Virus record (IMG/VR): IMGVR_UViG_3300033571_024846
Coordinates: 1 to 32,282 of that record
DNA length: 32,282 nucleotides
DNA from: a virus
Direction: 5' to 3' (one strand)
Shown here: piece after piece, positions 14,134 through 20,391 of the stretch
Numbering within the stretch: the stretch's first letter is position 1
How the letters are laid out: the number at the start of each line of letters is the position of its first letter
Made by a program: the position numbers and the translations under genes
Notes under the pieces: generated by a model
The model's database searches: none
Told to the model about the DNA's origin: nothing
Seen by the model: the letters and a program-made list of their open reading frames with translations, nothing else

Positions 14134-14723
14134 GCGTGCTGTGTCCAAAGCACGCGATTGATGACTGTGGGCCCAAGATGGCGCCGATCCCAAACAAACC
14201 AGGCAAAGTCCATTCGGGCTGAGGCTTTCGGGCCTTTCCAGCCATCCCGGTGCATCATCGGCAACCGCTTGCTGAACACGTGCACTCTGGCAAGCGCGCC
14301 AAAATCCATAATGTCGCCGCGCGTCGTGCCGGTGATGAAAGCAAGGCGCAGAAGCATCGCGACCCAGGGCGAAAGCTCAAGGGCGCGGCGCACGAAGGCC
14401 ACGGCATGCATGTAAGGAGGATTCGTCACGATGGCACGGCCGCCCGCCAGACCGTCGGCATCCGGTGACAGGAAATCAATGCCATCCGCATCCTGCAACG
14501 GCGAGCGGTAATCGACAAGATCAGTCGCCAGAACATCATGACGCCGCTCTTTCAGGACGCGCACGATGGCCCCAGGGCCGCACGCCGGCTCCCAGACGCG
14601 CCGTGGCACGCGTTCGACAGCCAGCAAAGCAAGAACAGCCTCGCGCGGCGTCTCATAAAGATCATGCCCCCGTTCCGAATATCGGTGCCGTGTGTTGCCG
14701 TCATGGTTGCCCCTTAGAACCAT
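14130..14723 (-). CDS. DNA adenine methyltransferase-like protein (NPPY motif)
   Basis: The product has 197 residues from ATG 14723, overlapping the ParB-like stop as TGATG. The S-adenosylmethionine motif is EPACGPGAIV (about 45-53), with the ATDLVDY acidic strand end (about 66-72). The catalytic motif TNPPY is at 100-104, typical of N6-adenine (or N4-cytosine) methylation. The aromatic stretch DFAWFVWDRRH near the end is typical of phage-encoded members. No separate target-recognition domain is visible, so specificity cannot be predicted. No matching restriction enzyme is nearby. It may protect phage DNA or set methylation marks read by a regulator such as the GcrA-like protein in the same operon. 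Confidence 0.85.
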   Translation of the reverse strand: MVLRGNHDGNTRHRYSERGHDLYETPREAVLALLAVERVPRRVWEPACGPGAIVRVLKERRHDVLATDLVDYRSPLQDADGIDFLSPDADGLAGGRAIVTNPPYMHAVAFVRRALELSPWVAMLLRLAFITGTTRGDIMDFGALARVHVFSKRLPMMHRDGWKGPKASARMDFAWFVWDRRHLGPTVINRVLWTQHA

Positions 14724-15544
14724 CAAACACCCCTCAAGGCGGCTTCGATCTCCGCCAGCTTGCAGCCCAACGCGGACTGGATGGCAAAGCGCGTGTGCCC
14801 GCGCTTCTTCAGCTCGCGGATACGCTCCGCCAGCAGCTGGGCATTTGCCGCCTGCTCCGGCTGCTTGCGCTTGTCTTGAAGAGACCGCCACTCGCCAATG
14901 GCGATGTCGATGGCTGCTGATTTCCAGAAGCCGGGCTGGTCTGCGCCGGGAAGAGTGCGGCCGTATCGAAGCGCCGCCGTCACGTCTTTCGCGCCAAACC
15001 GCATGATGCTTTTTCGCAGCGTGCCCAGCGCCATGGTCTCGAACGGCTTGATGACGTTTCTCGGCTTTGGATAAACAAGCGGCACCAGTCCGGCATCGGC
15101 ACAGACTTTGTCGAGTTCGAGAGCCCATTCTGTCTTCGCTGCGCGCGCCGCCTTGAACAGCTGCAAGATCGTCACGGGCGTCACGTCCCCATTCACGGCA
15201 GCGAAGATGGCAGGTTGCTCCAGCGCCGTGGCATCCACGATCGCGCAGGGCACCTTTTTGTAGCCGCGCATCAAAGCGGCTGTTGCCCTGTGCTGCCCAT
15301 CGATAATGGTGTGAAGGCCGCCGCCGTCCGGCACGCGGGCCACCAGCAAAGGCGCAAAGCGCGCCCAGGAGAACTCATTGCAGATCCTTGTGATCGTGGC
15401 CCGCCCCCTGCTGGAAATGTCACGCTGGAAACTGTCATCGATGCGCAACTGTGTGACAAAAAGCCAGTCCAGAACCGGCGGCTTGCCGGGCTCCTTTGCA
15501 CACGCGATGTTAAGCGGAAGAGCGGCCAGCGGACGCAAGCTCAT
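14723..15544 (-). CDS. ParB/Srx-like domain protein
   Basis: The product has 273 residues. The ParB N-terminal nuclease-like core is seen in FVTQLRIDDSFQRDIS, then PLLVARVPDGGGLHTIIDGQHRATAALMRGYKKVPCAIVD; the IDGQHR motif (81-86) corresponds to ParB GxRR-type motifs that bind nucleotide. The rest is helical, with a basic C-terminal helix-turn-helix-like end (KRGHTRFAIQSALGCKLAEIEAALRG). Its role in this phage is unknown; such proteins may regulate transcription or replication. It overlaps its neighbours on both sides (ATGA upstream, TGATG downstream). Confidence 0.78.
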   Translation of the reverse strand: MSLRPLAALPLNIACAKEPGKPPVLDWLFVTQLRIDDSFQRDISSRGRATITRICNEFSWARFAPLLVARVPDGGGLHTIIDGQHRATAALMRGYKKVPCAIVDATALEQPAIFAAVNGDVTPVTILQLFKAARAAKTEWALELDKVCADAGLVPLVYPKPRNVIKPFETMALGTLRKSIMRFGAKDVTAALRYGRTLPGADQPGFWKSAAIDIAIGEWRSLQDKRKQPEQAANAQLLAERIRELKKRGHTRFAIQSALGCKLAEIEAALRGV

Positions 15545-15738
15545 GGCAGCGACTCCATCCGGTTCAGGGCATCCTTCACACCCTGCGTCAACTGCCCCAG
15601 CAGCATCGCGGCGATCTTCGGTGTCAGGACCATGTCGAACTTCTGATCGCCGCGCGCCGTCGTCACCGTCAGCATCAAGCCGTCATCGGGGTGCTCATGT
15701 ACATAGGCCAGCCTCAGCTTCTCGTGCACGGTGGGCAT
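15541..15738 (-). CDS. Small conserved-looking phage protein, unknown
   Basis: The product has 65 residues from ATG 15738 (MPTVHEKLRLAYVHEHPDDGLMLTVTTARGDQKFDMVLTPKIAAMLLGQLTQGVKDAL). Two beta strands with a turn and a helix are suggested. The upstream 40 codons of the open frame belong to the GcrA-like gene in another frame. The LTPxxAxxLxxxLxxG pattern occurs in short proteins of phage replication operons. No function is assigned. Confidence 0.7.
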   Translation of the reverse strand: MPTVHEKLRLAYVHEHPDDGLMLTVTTARGDQKFDMVLTPKIAAMLLGQLTQGVKDALNRMESLP

Positions 15739-16541
15739 CAGCGGCGCGCCCCAGTGATATGCAAAGGCTTCTGCGGCCGGACAGGTCTCACAGTCACGTA
15801 GCAGCGTGCGTGGTGGTCTGCGCAATAGCTTTGCCCGTCGCCGGCAGCCGCACCGCAATAGCGCAAGGATCCATCAAGCTGGTCGATGGGAAAACGGCAC
15901 GCGCCCCACCTTGGAAGCTCAGCCAGAGACAATCGCGAGCGCTGTTCCATGAACCCCTCGCAGAACACCGCAGTGACTTTCTCTGCGCTATCACCCTTGA
16001 CGATCGTGGTGAGCCGCCAGGACGGCTGGCGCACACCGTTGGCAGGCTTTACGCCCTGGCGGCGGCGCTCCCATCGCGCCTGATAGAGCGAGATGCCGAG
16101 CGTATCGGCAACCTCCCGGTCGCAGCGCCCGGCCTTCACAAGTTCTGCCAGTTGATCAGCAACGGCAAGGGCCTGGCGCACATGGGCATTCGCCCCCCAG
16201 CCCTTAATTCTCCGCACATACCGCACATCGTCTGGCTTGATGCCGATCTCGTCGGCGATTTCACGGTCGGTCCGGCCGCCATCCAGCATGGTCCTGATCG
16301 CAGGCACATGCGCAAGGCCCGGAATGCTTCTGCCGCGCGCTGCGGGCTTGTAGTCAGGCGATTTCTGAAATGCACGCGGCCCTTCGATAACCCCCCTGTC
16401 GCGTAGCCGCATGAGGCGGCCGAGAACCGCGTTGCGGGTCATGCCGGGAAAAAGGCTTGCTATTTCTCTCGCGCTCTTGCCTTCAGCCGTGAGCGACACG
16501 ATCCGGTCGTCGGCTTCCTGCGTCCAGGAGAAATGCTTCAT
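15738..16541 (-). CDS. GcrA-like transcription regulator with two added helix-turn-helix segments
   Basis: The product has 267 residues from ATG 16541 (ATGA overlap with the CII-like gene). N-terminal FSWTQEADDRIVSLTAEGKSAREIASLF with TRNAVLGRLMRL (5-48) is the GcrA helix-turn-helix. The C-terminus has GACRFPIDQLDGSLRYCG then QSYCADHH (Cys215, Cys229, Cys240, His243/244), the GcrA knuckle. Between them lie two further helix-turn-helix-like units, REIADEIGIKPDDVRYVRR (93-111) and REVADTLGISLYQARWERR (142-160). In Caulobacter, GcrA (173 residues) helps sigma-70 RNA polymerase at promoters with methylated GANTC. This version is about 90 residues longer, which suggests extended DNA recognition. 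It may control late or replication genes or affect the host cell cycle. Confidence 0.85.
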   Translation of the reverse strand: MKHFSWTQEADDRIVSLTAEGKSAREIASLFPGMTRNAVLGRLMRLRDRGVIEGPRAFQKSPDYKPAARGRSIPGLAHVPAIRTMLDGGRTDREIADEIGIKPDDVRYVRRIKGWGANAHVRQALAVADQLAELVKAGRCDREVADTLGISLYQARWERRRQGVKPANGVRQPSWRLTTIVKGDSAEKVTAVFCEGFMEQRSRLSLAELPRWGACRFPIDQLDGSLRYCGAAAGDGQSYCADHHARCYVTVRPVRPQKPLHITGARR

Positions 16542-17023
16542 GGGCGCACCCCGTTGCTGCGGGCCACGGCGCCCGCAGCCGGGTCGAGCAGATCGGAACA
16601 AAGCCGCGTCAACGCGGCGATTGCTTCTCTGGCCTCACGGCGGATATCGCGGCGCTCGGCAGCGGACAACTGGCCATCGGCCATGGCGGTCAGGATGCCG
16701 CATTCGACATCGCGCACCTCGGTGACGATGCGCGACAGGTGCAGCAGCGGGGAGGCCTCGAAAGCTCCCTTGATGACCGCATCGACGGAATAGCCCATTC
16801 GATCGGCGAGGGCGGCGGTCACAATGGGCTGCCCGCATTCGGCTTCAAGCAGCGCCACATGGTCAATGCGCGGCCAGCGGTCAATGTGATGCGGCGCCAT
16901 CGCCTCGGAGATATGCGAGGCCTGCCCTCCGGTCACTTCGGCGGCGCGCTTCGGCCCGCCGCAGGCAATGACCAAGTCGCGGTAGAAGGCCTTGAGTTCA
17001 ATGGGTACTTTTGCGTGTGTCAT
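16538..17023 (-). CDS. Putative phage regulatory protein (CII-like)
   Basis: The product has 161 residues. The N-terminal half (YRDLVIACGGPKRAAEVTG, then QASHISEAMAPHHIDRWPRIDHVALLEAECGQPIVTAALADRMGY) has the layout of the phage CII/CP76 regulator family: a helix-turn-helix, then a residue set predicting host-chromosome type recognition. The C-terminal half is a long charged helix (GQLSAAERRDIRREAREAIAALTRLCSDLL). It is the first gene after the terminator that follows Cro, the position of cII in lambda. It may activate repressor or integrase transcription during the lysogeny decision; this is inference. Confidence 0.65.
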   Translation of the reverse strand: MTHAKVPIELKAFYRDLVIACGGPKRAAEVTGGQASHISEAMAPHHIDRWPRIDHVALLEAECGQPIVTAALADRMGYSVDAVIKGAFEASPLLHLSRIVTEVRDVECGILTAMADGQLSAAERRDIRREAREAIAALTRLCSDLLDPAAGAVARSNGVRP

Positions 17024-17122
17024 GGGATTTTCCAGAAGACCAATTCCCTTGAGGCAAAACGGACGTCAGCTATCTTCCAGCTGTCAATCGCTGCAGCTGG
17101 GGAAACGGAATGACGGATGTGG

Positions 17123-17154
17123 AAAAAATGGGCGGAGCTGAGTGCACTCCGCCC
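17123..17154 (-). terminator. Rho-independent terminator after cro (tR1-like)
   Basis: Perfect 8-bp arms GGGCGGAG (17130-17137) and CTCCGCCC (17147-17154) have a 9-base loop. On the minus strand the stem is followed by ATTTTTT (17129-17123). It lies in the 191-bp gap between Cro and the CII-like gene, the position of lambda tR1. The rest of the gap shows no gene. Confidence 0.88.
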
Positions 17155-17214
17155 AAGTCGACAGGGAGGCGTCCCGCAGATAACCCGCTGCTCCGGGATG
17201 TGGTGAGGCCGGCC

Positions 17215-17439
17215 TCACGCAACACTCGGGGCCGAGCCGCCCCCTTCTGCGTCACAACCGACAAAATCATTGGCTGTCACAGCACCTCCAGTGACCTCGG
17301 CAATGCGCGACACAGCCTCTCTGCTGGGCCAGATTTCGCCCCTGCAGATCATCGTGACGTAGGACTGCGACTTGCCGATTCGCGTGGCGAAATCGGAGCG
17401 CCGGATTTGGTGAAGTTCGAGGTACTCGGCCAGTCTCAT
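17215..17439 (-). CDS. Cro-like helix-turn-helix regulator
   Basis: The product has 74 residues from ATG 17439 (MRLAEYLELHQIRRSDFATRIGKSQSYVTMICRGEIWPSREAVSRIAEVTGG). A TTG two codons earlier also lies in frame. The helix-turn-helix is SDFATRIGKSQSYVTMICRG. It is the first gene of the minus-strand operon, divergent from the repressor, the lambda cro arrangement. The predicted -10 (TATCAA, 17451-17446) would put the transcript start at or next to the ATG, so the mRNA may be leaderless. It would bind the operator copies between the two divergent genes. Confidence 0.85.
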   Translation of the reverse strand: MRLAEYLELHQIRRSDFATRIGKSQSYVTMICRGEIWPSREAVSRIAEVTGGAVTANDFVGCDAEGGGSAPSVA

Positions 17440-17445
17440 GGCCAA

Positions 17446-17475
17446 TTGATATCAGTTTAGCTTAATCTCAGTCAA
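17446..17475 (-). promoter_or_regulatory. Predicted cro promoter (pR-like)
   Basis: TTGACT at 17475-17470 and TATCAA at 17451-17446 on the minus strand are separated by 18 bases. Both boxes lie within or beside the operator copies, so bound repressor would block polymerase. The predicted transcript start falls about 17439, the first base of the cro ATG. Confidence 0.55.
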
Positions 17476-17481
17476 GCTGAA
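17452..17481. promoter_or_regulatory. Operator array 1 (OR-like), two copies of TCAGTCAAGCTGAA-type motif
   Basis: TCAGTTTAGCTTAA (17452-17465) and TCAGTCAAGCTGAA (17468-17481) are direct copies 16 bp apart, between divergent cro and repressor genes. A weaker third copy (9 of 14 bases) may start at 17485, again one turn and a half away. The same motif occurs in three inverted copies at 18859-18905. Likely ligands are the repressor and Cro. Confidence 0.7.
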
Positions 17482-17529
17482 ATTTCAGTGCGGGTGCATG
17501 GACGGCCCCCGAGCCACATGGTGTTGCTT

Positions 17530-17880
17530 ATGGCGATGAAAGCCAATCGTGAACCACCCCCAATGAACGCGCGAAATTATGTCCGCGAATGGCGAGAGTT
17601 TCGCAAGCTCAAGCAGGAAAAGCTTGCCGAGAAGGCTGGCTATTCTGCGGCCACGATTTCGCAGTTGGAAACTGGGAAACAGGGGTATGAAGAGAAGACC
17701 CTGGTTCGCCTGGCTGCGGCCCTTGATTGCGAGCCGAGCGACCTGATCGCCGGACCCCCTGAGCTTGCGCCGCTTGTCAACCAAGTGCGCAACCTGCCTC
17801 CAGACCGCCGGGAGGACGTTATTGACGCCCTGATGCGGCTGCTGGTTGATTTGAAGCGCATCGGCAAGATTGCAGATTGA
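17530..17880 (+). CDS. Phage repressor (short XRE-type, CI role)
   Basis: The product has 116 residues if started at ATG 17530; ATGs at 17518, 17536 and 17563 and a GTG at 17488 share the frame, and none has a strong ribosome site. The helix-turn-helix reads FRKLKQEKLAEKAGYSAATISQLETGKQGYEEKTLVRLAAALDCEPSDLIAGP. After it come only about 40 residues (LVNQVRNLPPDRREDVIDALMRLLVDLKRIGKIAD), a likely dimerisation helix. There is no S24 peptidase domain, so SOS self-cleavage as in lambda CI is not expected. It is divergent from cro across operator array 1 and coupled to a membrane protein by a TTGA overlap. Confidence 0.82.
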   Translation: MAMKANREPPPMNARNYVREWREFRKLKQEKLAEKAGYSAATISQLETGKQGYEEKTLVRLAAALDCEPSDLIAGPPELAPLVNQVRNLPPDRREDVIDALMRLLVDLKRIGKIAD

Positions 17881-18146
17881 GCCACCTCCCCGGAATTGCT
17901 GGCTTTCTTCTTCACGGAGCTGCATGGGGATTGGCTGGAATCGCGAGCGCAAATGTGACCCACGGCAGCACCTTATCAAATTCCGCCTTGGGTCTGGCGT
18001 GGTTGATCGGCCTTGGTCTTTTGGGGTGGTTCTGGTCCCGCCCGCTTCCGGCAACGGCGGGCGCTGCGGCACGCAGGAGCTTGATCTCATGGGCCTGCAT
18101 GGCGGCAGGGTTGGTGCTGCTGATAACTCTTGGAAACGGCATCTAG
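17877..18146 (+). CDS. Small membrane protein coupled to the repressor; possible exclusion factor
   Basis: The product has 89 residues from TTG 17877, overlapping the repressor stop as TTGA. Three hydrophobic segments are seen: about 6-24 (GIAGFLLHGAAWGLAGIAS), 35-53 (SALGLAWLIGLGLLGWFW) and 67-88 (LISWACMAAGLVLLITLGN). No family is recognised. Being made with the repressor it should be present in lysogens, and small membrane proteins in this slot are often superinfection exclusion factors; that role is inferred. Its stop shares the CTAG at 18143-18146 with the convergent lipoprotein gene. Confidence 0.65.
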   Translation: MSHLPGIAGFLLHGAAWGLAGIASANVTHGSTLSNSALGLAWLIGLGLLGWFWSRPLPATAGAAARRSLISWACMAAGLVLLITLGNGI

Positions 18147-18766
18147 GACCCGGCGTCAAGCCTGTCAGAGTTCGAAAGCGCCTCAGCAATCCTGCCCATC
18201 GTTTCCGAAATCGCCTCCGACACCGCTCCGGACAGCGCCACCGAACCACCCTTGCATGCGGTGCCGGCTTCGGCCGTGGCGAAACCCGAGCCCTGAACGG
18301 TCTGGCCCAGCAGGCGGCCTTGCTGACTTTCAACCGTCAAGGCAGCGACGATAACGGCCTGGCCCTCAAGATCAGCCATCATCGTACCCTGTTTTGCATC
18401 GAGACGCGGGCGCAACGATTTGCCGCGAATCACAATGGAACCGCGCGCGCCCTGCTCGGCGAGTTGCCGCACGTCTGGCACAGCCGAAACCACGTGCACA
18501 TCCTCTAAGACGCTGCGAACCGTTTCGGCCGCCGATGATTTGAATGCGGCCGCGGCGGCAACCGGAAAACGCTGAGCGCTGCAGGCAAACTGCCCTTCCC
18601 CAATTTCCCGGTCGAAGCCCGGCGCCTCGACGTAGAGTAACCATTTGCCAGGGATCTTCGCAGTTCGGGAAGACACCACATCTAAAGCCGGACTGATGGG
18701 CACTTGAGCAGGATGGCTGCACCCCATAAGCAGCGGCAGAAGAGAAAACACCGCGATTTTCTTCAT
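18143..18766 (-). CDS. Lipoprotein in the immunity region (candidate lysogenic conversion or exclusion gene)
   Basis: The product has 207 residues from ATG 18766, which has GAGGG a few bases upstream; the frame extends to 18850 but without a signal there. The start MKKIAVFSLLPLLMGC is a clear lipoprotein signal with lipobox LMGC (Cys16), and Ser at +2 predicts outer-membrane sorting. The mature part is mixed alpha/beta (WLLYVEAPGFDREIGEGQFAC; GSIVIRGKSLRPRLD; LEGQAVIVAALTVESQQGR), with Cys pairs that may form a disulfide. No family is recognised. It reads towards the repressor unit from operator array 2. It probably changes the lysogen surface; the target is unknown. Confidence 0.78.
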   Translation of the reverse strand: MKKIAVFSLLPLLMGCSHPAQVPISPALDVVSSRTAKIPGKWLLYVEAPGFDREIGEGQFACSAQRFPVAAAAAFKSSAAETVRSVLEDVHVVSAVPDVRQLAEQGARGSIVIRGKSLRPRLDAKQGTMMADLEGQAVIVAALTVESQQGRLLGQTVQGSGFATAEAGTACKGGSVALSGAVSEAISETMGRIAEALSNSDRLDAGS

Positions 18767-18858
18767 TGCAGTCCCTCTCGTTACGACAACACTCAATCGC
18801 ATTTCGAGGAGGCATGCAACCCTGTCACGAGGTCCACTCCATCGCTGCAATGCTTTAC

Positions 18859-18905
18859 GTAAGCATGACTGAAGTTCTGCTTGACTGAATTTTCAGTTTG
18901 ACTTA
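18859..18905. promoter_or_regulatory. Operator array 2 (OL-like), three copies of the repressor-type motif
   Basis: On the minus strand relative to array 1, copies lie at 18859-18872 (TCAGTCATGCTTAC), 18875-18888 (TCAGTCAAGCAGAA) and 18892-18905 (TAAGTCAAACTGAA), 16 and 17 bp apart. The array lies between the divergent lipoprotein gene and the plus-strand early operon. Shared motif and spacing with array 1 argue for control of both by one regulator. The 171-bp gap 18767-18937 shows no other gene. Confidence 0.7.
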
Positions 18906-18909
18906 ACGT
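18881..18909 (+). promoter_or_regulatory. Predicted early plus-strand promoter (pL-like)
   Basis: TTGACT (18881-18886) and TAACGT (18904-18909) are 17 bases apart, overlapping two operator copies. The ribosome site GGAGG (18928-18932) and ATG 18938 follow. The -10 box is a weak match, so the call is moderate. Confidence 0.5.
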
Positions 18910-18937
18910 CCCGAGCGTCACCAATCCGGAGGCTCGC

Positions 18938-19084
18938 ATGCATCGCACACCTCTTCTGCACTGCGCCGAAACAACTTTCCGCGCCCTCAACACCAGGCCT
19001 GGCACACTTGCAGACGACCTCTGCTGCACCTTCGCCCTTTGTGCTCTCGGGGCCATCGCCTACGTCTTTCTGGTGCTGCAATGA
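18938..19084 (+). CDS. 48-aa membrane protein, first gene of early operon
   Basis: ATG 18938 has GGAGG five bases upstream, the best ribosome site in the operon. The C-terminal half (LCCTFALCALGAIAYVFLVLQ) is one membrane segment ending at the last residue; the N-terminal half is polar with several Thr/Arg. Two adjacent Cys start the segment. The stop overlaps the next start (ATGA). Tiny membrane proteins of this kind in early phage operons may modify host envelope functions. Family unknown. Confidence 0.65.
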   Translation: MHRTPLLHCAETTFRALNTRPGTLADDLCCTFALCALGAIAYVFLVLQ

Positions 19085-19257
19085 CGGCGCAGCTGGTGAA
19101 GGGCCTCAGCCGTGAAATGCTCCATAAGCAGGCGGCGGCGATTTTGAACCGCCTGCTGGCGAAGGGCCTGATCGAGGCCGATGGCGAGGACAACTACCGC
19201 ATCACCGCCACAGGCGCCGAGGTGGCGCAGCGCTACGCCGCGGCGGAGGCTGCGTGA
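19081..19257 (+). CDS. 58-aa winged-helix-like small protein
   Basis: ATG 19081 overlaps the previous stop. The sequence MTAQLVKGLSREMLHKQAAAILNRLLAKGLIEADGEDNYRITATGAEVAQRYAAAEAA has a helix, a recognition-like helix ILNRLLAKGLIE, then a wing (DNYRITATG) and a terminal helix, as at the end of MarR-like domains. It may bind DNA, but it is too short to be a full winged helix. The stop overlaps the next gene (TGATG). Confidence 0.65.
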   Translation: MTAQLVKGLSREMLHKQAAAILNRLLAKGLIEADGEDNYRITATGAEVAQRYAAAEAA

Positions 19258-19445
19258 TGGCCTACTCACTCATCGCCTTCTTTTTGTTGACCGGAGACAG
19301 TTACGTGGAGCAGCAGGGCCTTTCCCTGCAATCCTGCGCTGGCCAAGCGGCGATGGCGCGCCAAGCCTATCTCGCCGTGCTGCCCAAGCTCAACAGCCGC
19401 ATCGGCGAAGTGCGCTTCCTGTGCGTTGCGGAATCTCGCAGATGA
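19257..19445 (+). CDS. 62-aa small exported or membrane protein
   Basis: ATG 19257. N-terminal hydrophobic stretch AYSLIAFFLLTG could be a weak signal or membrane anchor. The rest is polar with two Cys about 30 residues apart (SLQSCAGQ; RFLCVAES) that could form a disulfide outside the cytoplasm. No family is recognised. The gene overlaps both neighbours by a few bases. Confidence 0.6.
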   Translation: MAYSLIAFFLLTGDSYVEQQGLSLQSCAGQAAMARQAYLAVLPKLNSRIGEVRFLCVAESRR

Positions 19446-19588
19446 TCGCCATGATCGCAAATCACCCCTACATCGCCTGCCTGCTGTTCTGGCTCATCGG
19501 CCTCATTCTCGGATGGCTGGGGTCTCAATTCACGATACCGCGTCACAAGGGCCATCAGGATGAAGACATCACGGGGATCGGCGCATGA
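19442..19588 (+). CDS. 48-aa single-pass membrane protein
   Basis: ATG 19442 overlaps the previous stop as ATGA. One membrane segment (IACLLFWLIGLILGWLGSQF) is followed by a polar tail with two His and several acidic residues. No family is recognised. The stop overlaps the start of the HD-domain gene (ATGA), which shows it is translated within the operon. Confidence 0.65.
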   Translation: MIAMIANHPYIACLLFWLIGLILGWLGSQFTIPRHKGHQDEDITGIGA

Positions 19589-20178
19589 ATGTGGTGATCA
19601 GCGCTTCGGGCCGCACCCTGTCCTTGTCCGATCCCGATCCGAAAGATGTCTCGATCCGGGACATCGCCTGCCAGCTGTCGCGCATTAACCGGTTCAGCGG
19701 AGCCACCATGCTGCCGGTGAATGTGGCGGATCATTCCCTCAACGTCGTGCGCTTCCTCAGCCAGCGCAAGGCGCCTGCCGAGATCCAGATGCTGGGCCTG
19801 CTGCATGATGCGCATGAGGCCTATCTCGGCGACATCACCTCGCCGGTGCGGCGCGAGATTGCGGCGCATGTCACCTTCGATGTGGTGCAGCGCATTGCGG
19901 ACCGCCTGGACCAGGCGATCTTCAAGGCCTTCGGCATCTGGCATGCCGCAAGCCTTGGCGCCCATGCCTGGGTGAGGACGGCGGATGAGGCCGTGGCCGC
20001 CGCGGAGTGGCGTGACCTGATTCCAGGAACCAGCCGTTCCTCCTTTGCTGCTGCCGCACCCTTTCCCATCAAGCCGCGCAGCCCGGACAAGGCGGAGGAA
20101 GAGTTTCTCAAGACCTTCGAGCAGCTGCAGCTGCGCATGGGGCCGGTGCAGGCGCCGCCCAGTTTTTCAATCGACTGA
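19585..20178 (+). CDS. HD-domain phosphohydrolase (YfbR-like)
   Basis: The product has 197 residues. The metal-binding pattern is NVADHSLNV (His50), then GLLHDAHEAYLGDI (His74-Asp75) and a later RTADEAV (Asp134), the HD-superfamily arrangement of 5'-nucleotidase-like YfbR proteins. The SLSDPDPKDVSIRDIACQLSRINRFSGATMLP lead-in is common in phage-borne members. The likely reaction is dephosphorylation of deoxynucleoside monophosphates, adjusting the nucleotide pool. The last 50 residues are Pro/Ala-rich. The substrate cannot be told from sequence. Confidence 0.85.
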   Translation: MNVVISASGRTLSLSDPDPKDVSIRDIACQLSRINRFSGATMLPVNVADHSLNVVRFLSQRKAPAEIQMLGLLHDAHEAYLGDITSPVRREIAAHVTFDVVQRIADRLDQAIFKAFGIWHAASLGAHAWVRTADEAVAAAEWRDLIPGTSRSSFAAAAPFPIKPRSPDKAEEEFLKTFEQLQLRMGPVQAPPSFSID

Positions 20179-20197
20179 CAATAACGGAGACATCGAG

Positions 20198-20389
20198 ATG
20201 GACCTGTTTTTTGTGTGCGGCCTGCTGACCGGCATGACGCTAAGCGCCGCCGCGGCCGTGGCGCTGGACCGTGCCCTCTGGAACAGACGGCGCCCGCAAG
20301 ACCCGCATCTACCCGATTTCGTGGGGCGTCAGCACAAGCCCCGCGCGGTCACCCGCCTGCGCAAAGATCACTTCACCTGGGAGATATGA
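20198..20389 (+). CDS. 63-aa membrane-anchored protein
   Basis: ATG 20198 has GGAG eight bases upstream. N-terminal segment LFFVCGLLTGMTLSAAAAVAL is one membrane span or uncleaved signal, followed by a basic tail (NRRRPQDPHLPDFVGRQHKPRAVTRLRKDHFTWEI) that should stay in the cytoplasm. Function unknown. It is the third or fourth tiny membrane protein in this operon. Confidence 0.65.
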   Translation: MDLFFVCGLLTGMTLSAAAAVALDRALWNRRRPQDPHLPDFVGRQHKPRAVTRLRKDHFTWEI

Positions 20390-20391
20390 CC

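Noticed and set aside
17070-17460. Overlapping frames on both strands between Cro and the CII-like gene
   Set aside because: They cross the terminator stem and the cro gene and lack ribosome sites; cro in its own frame explains the region.
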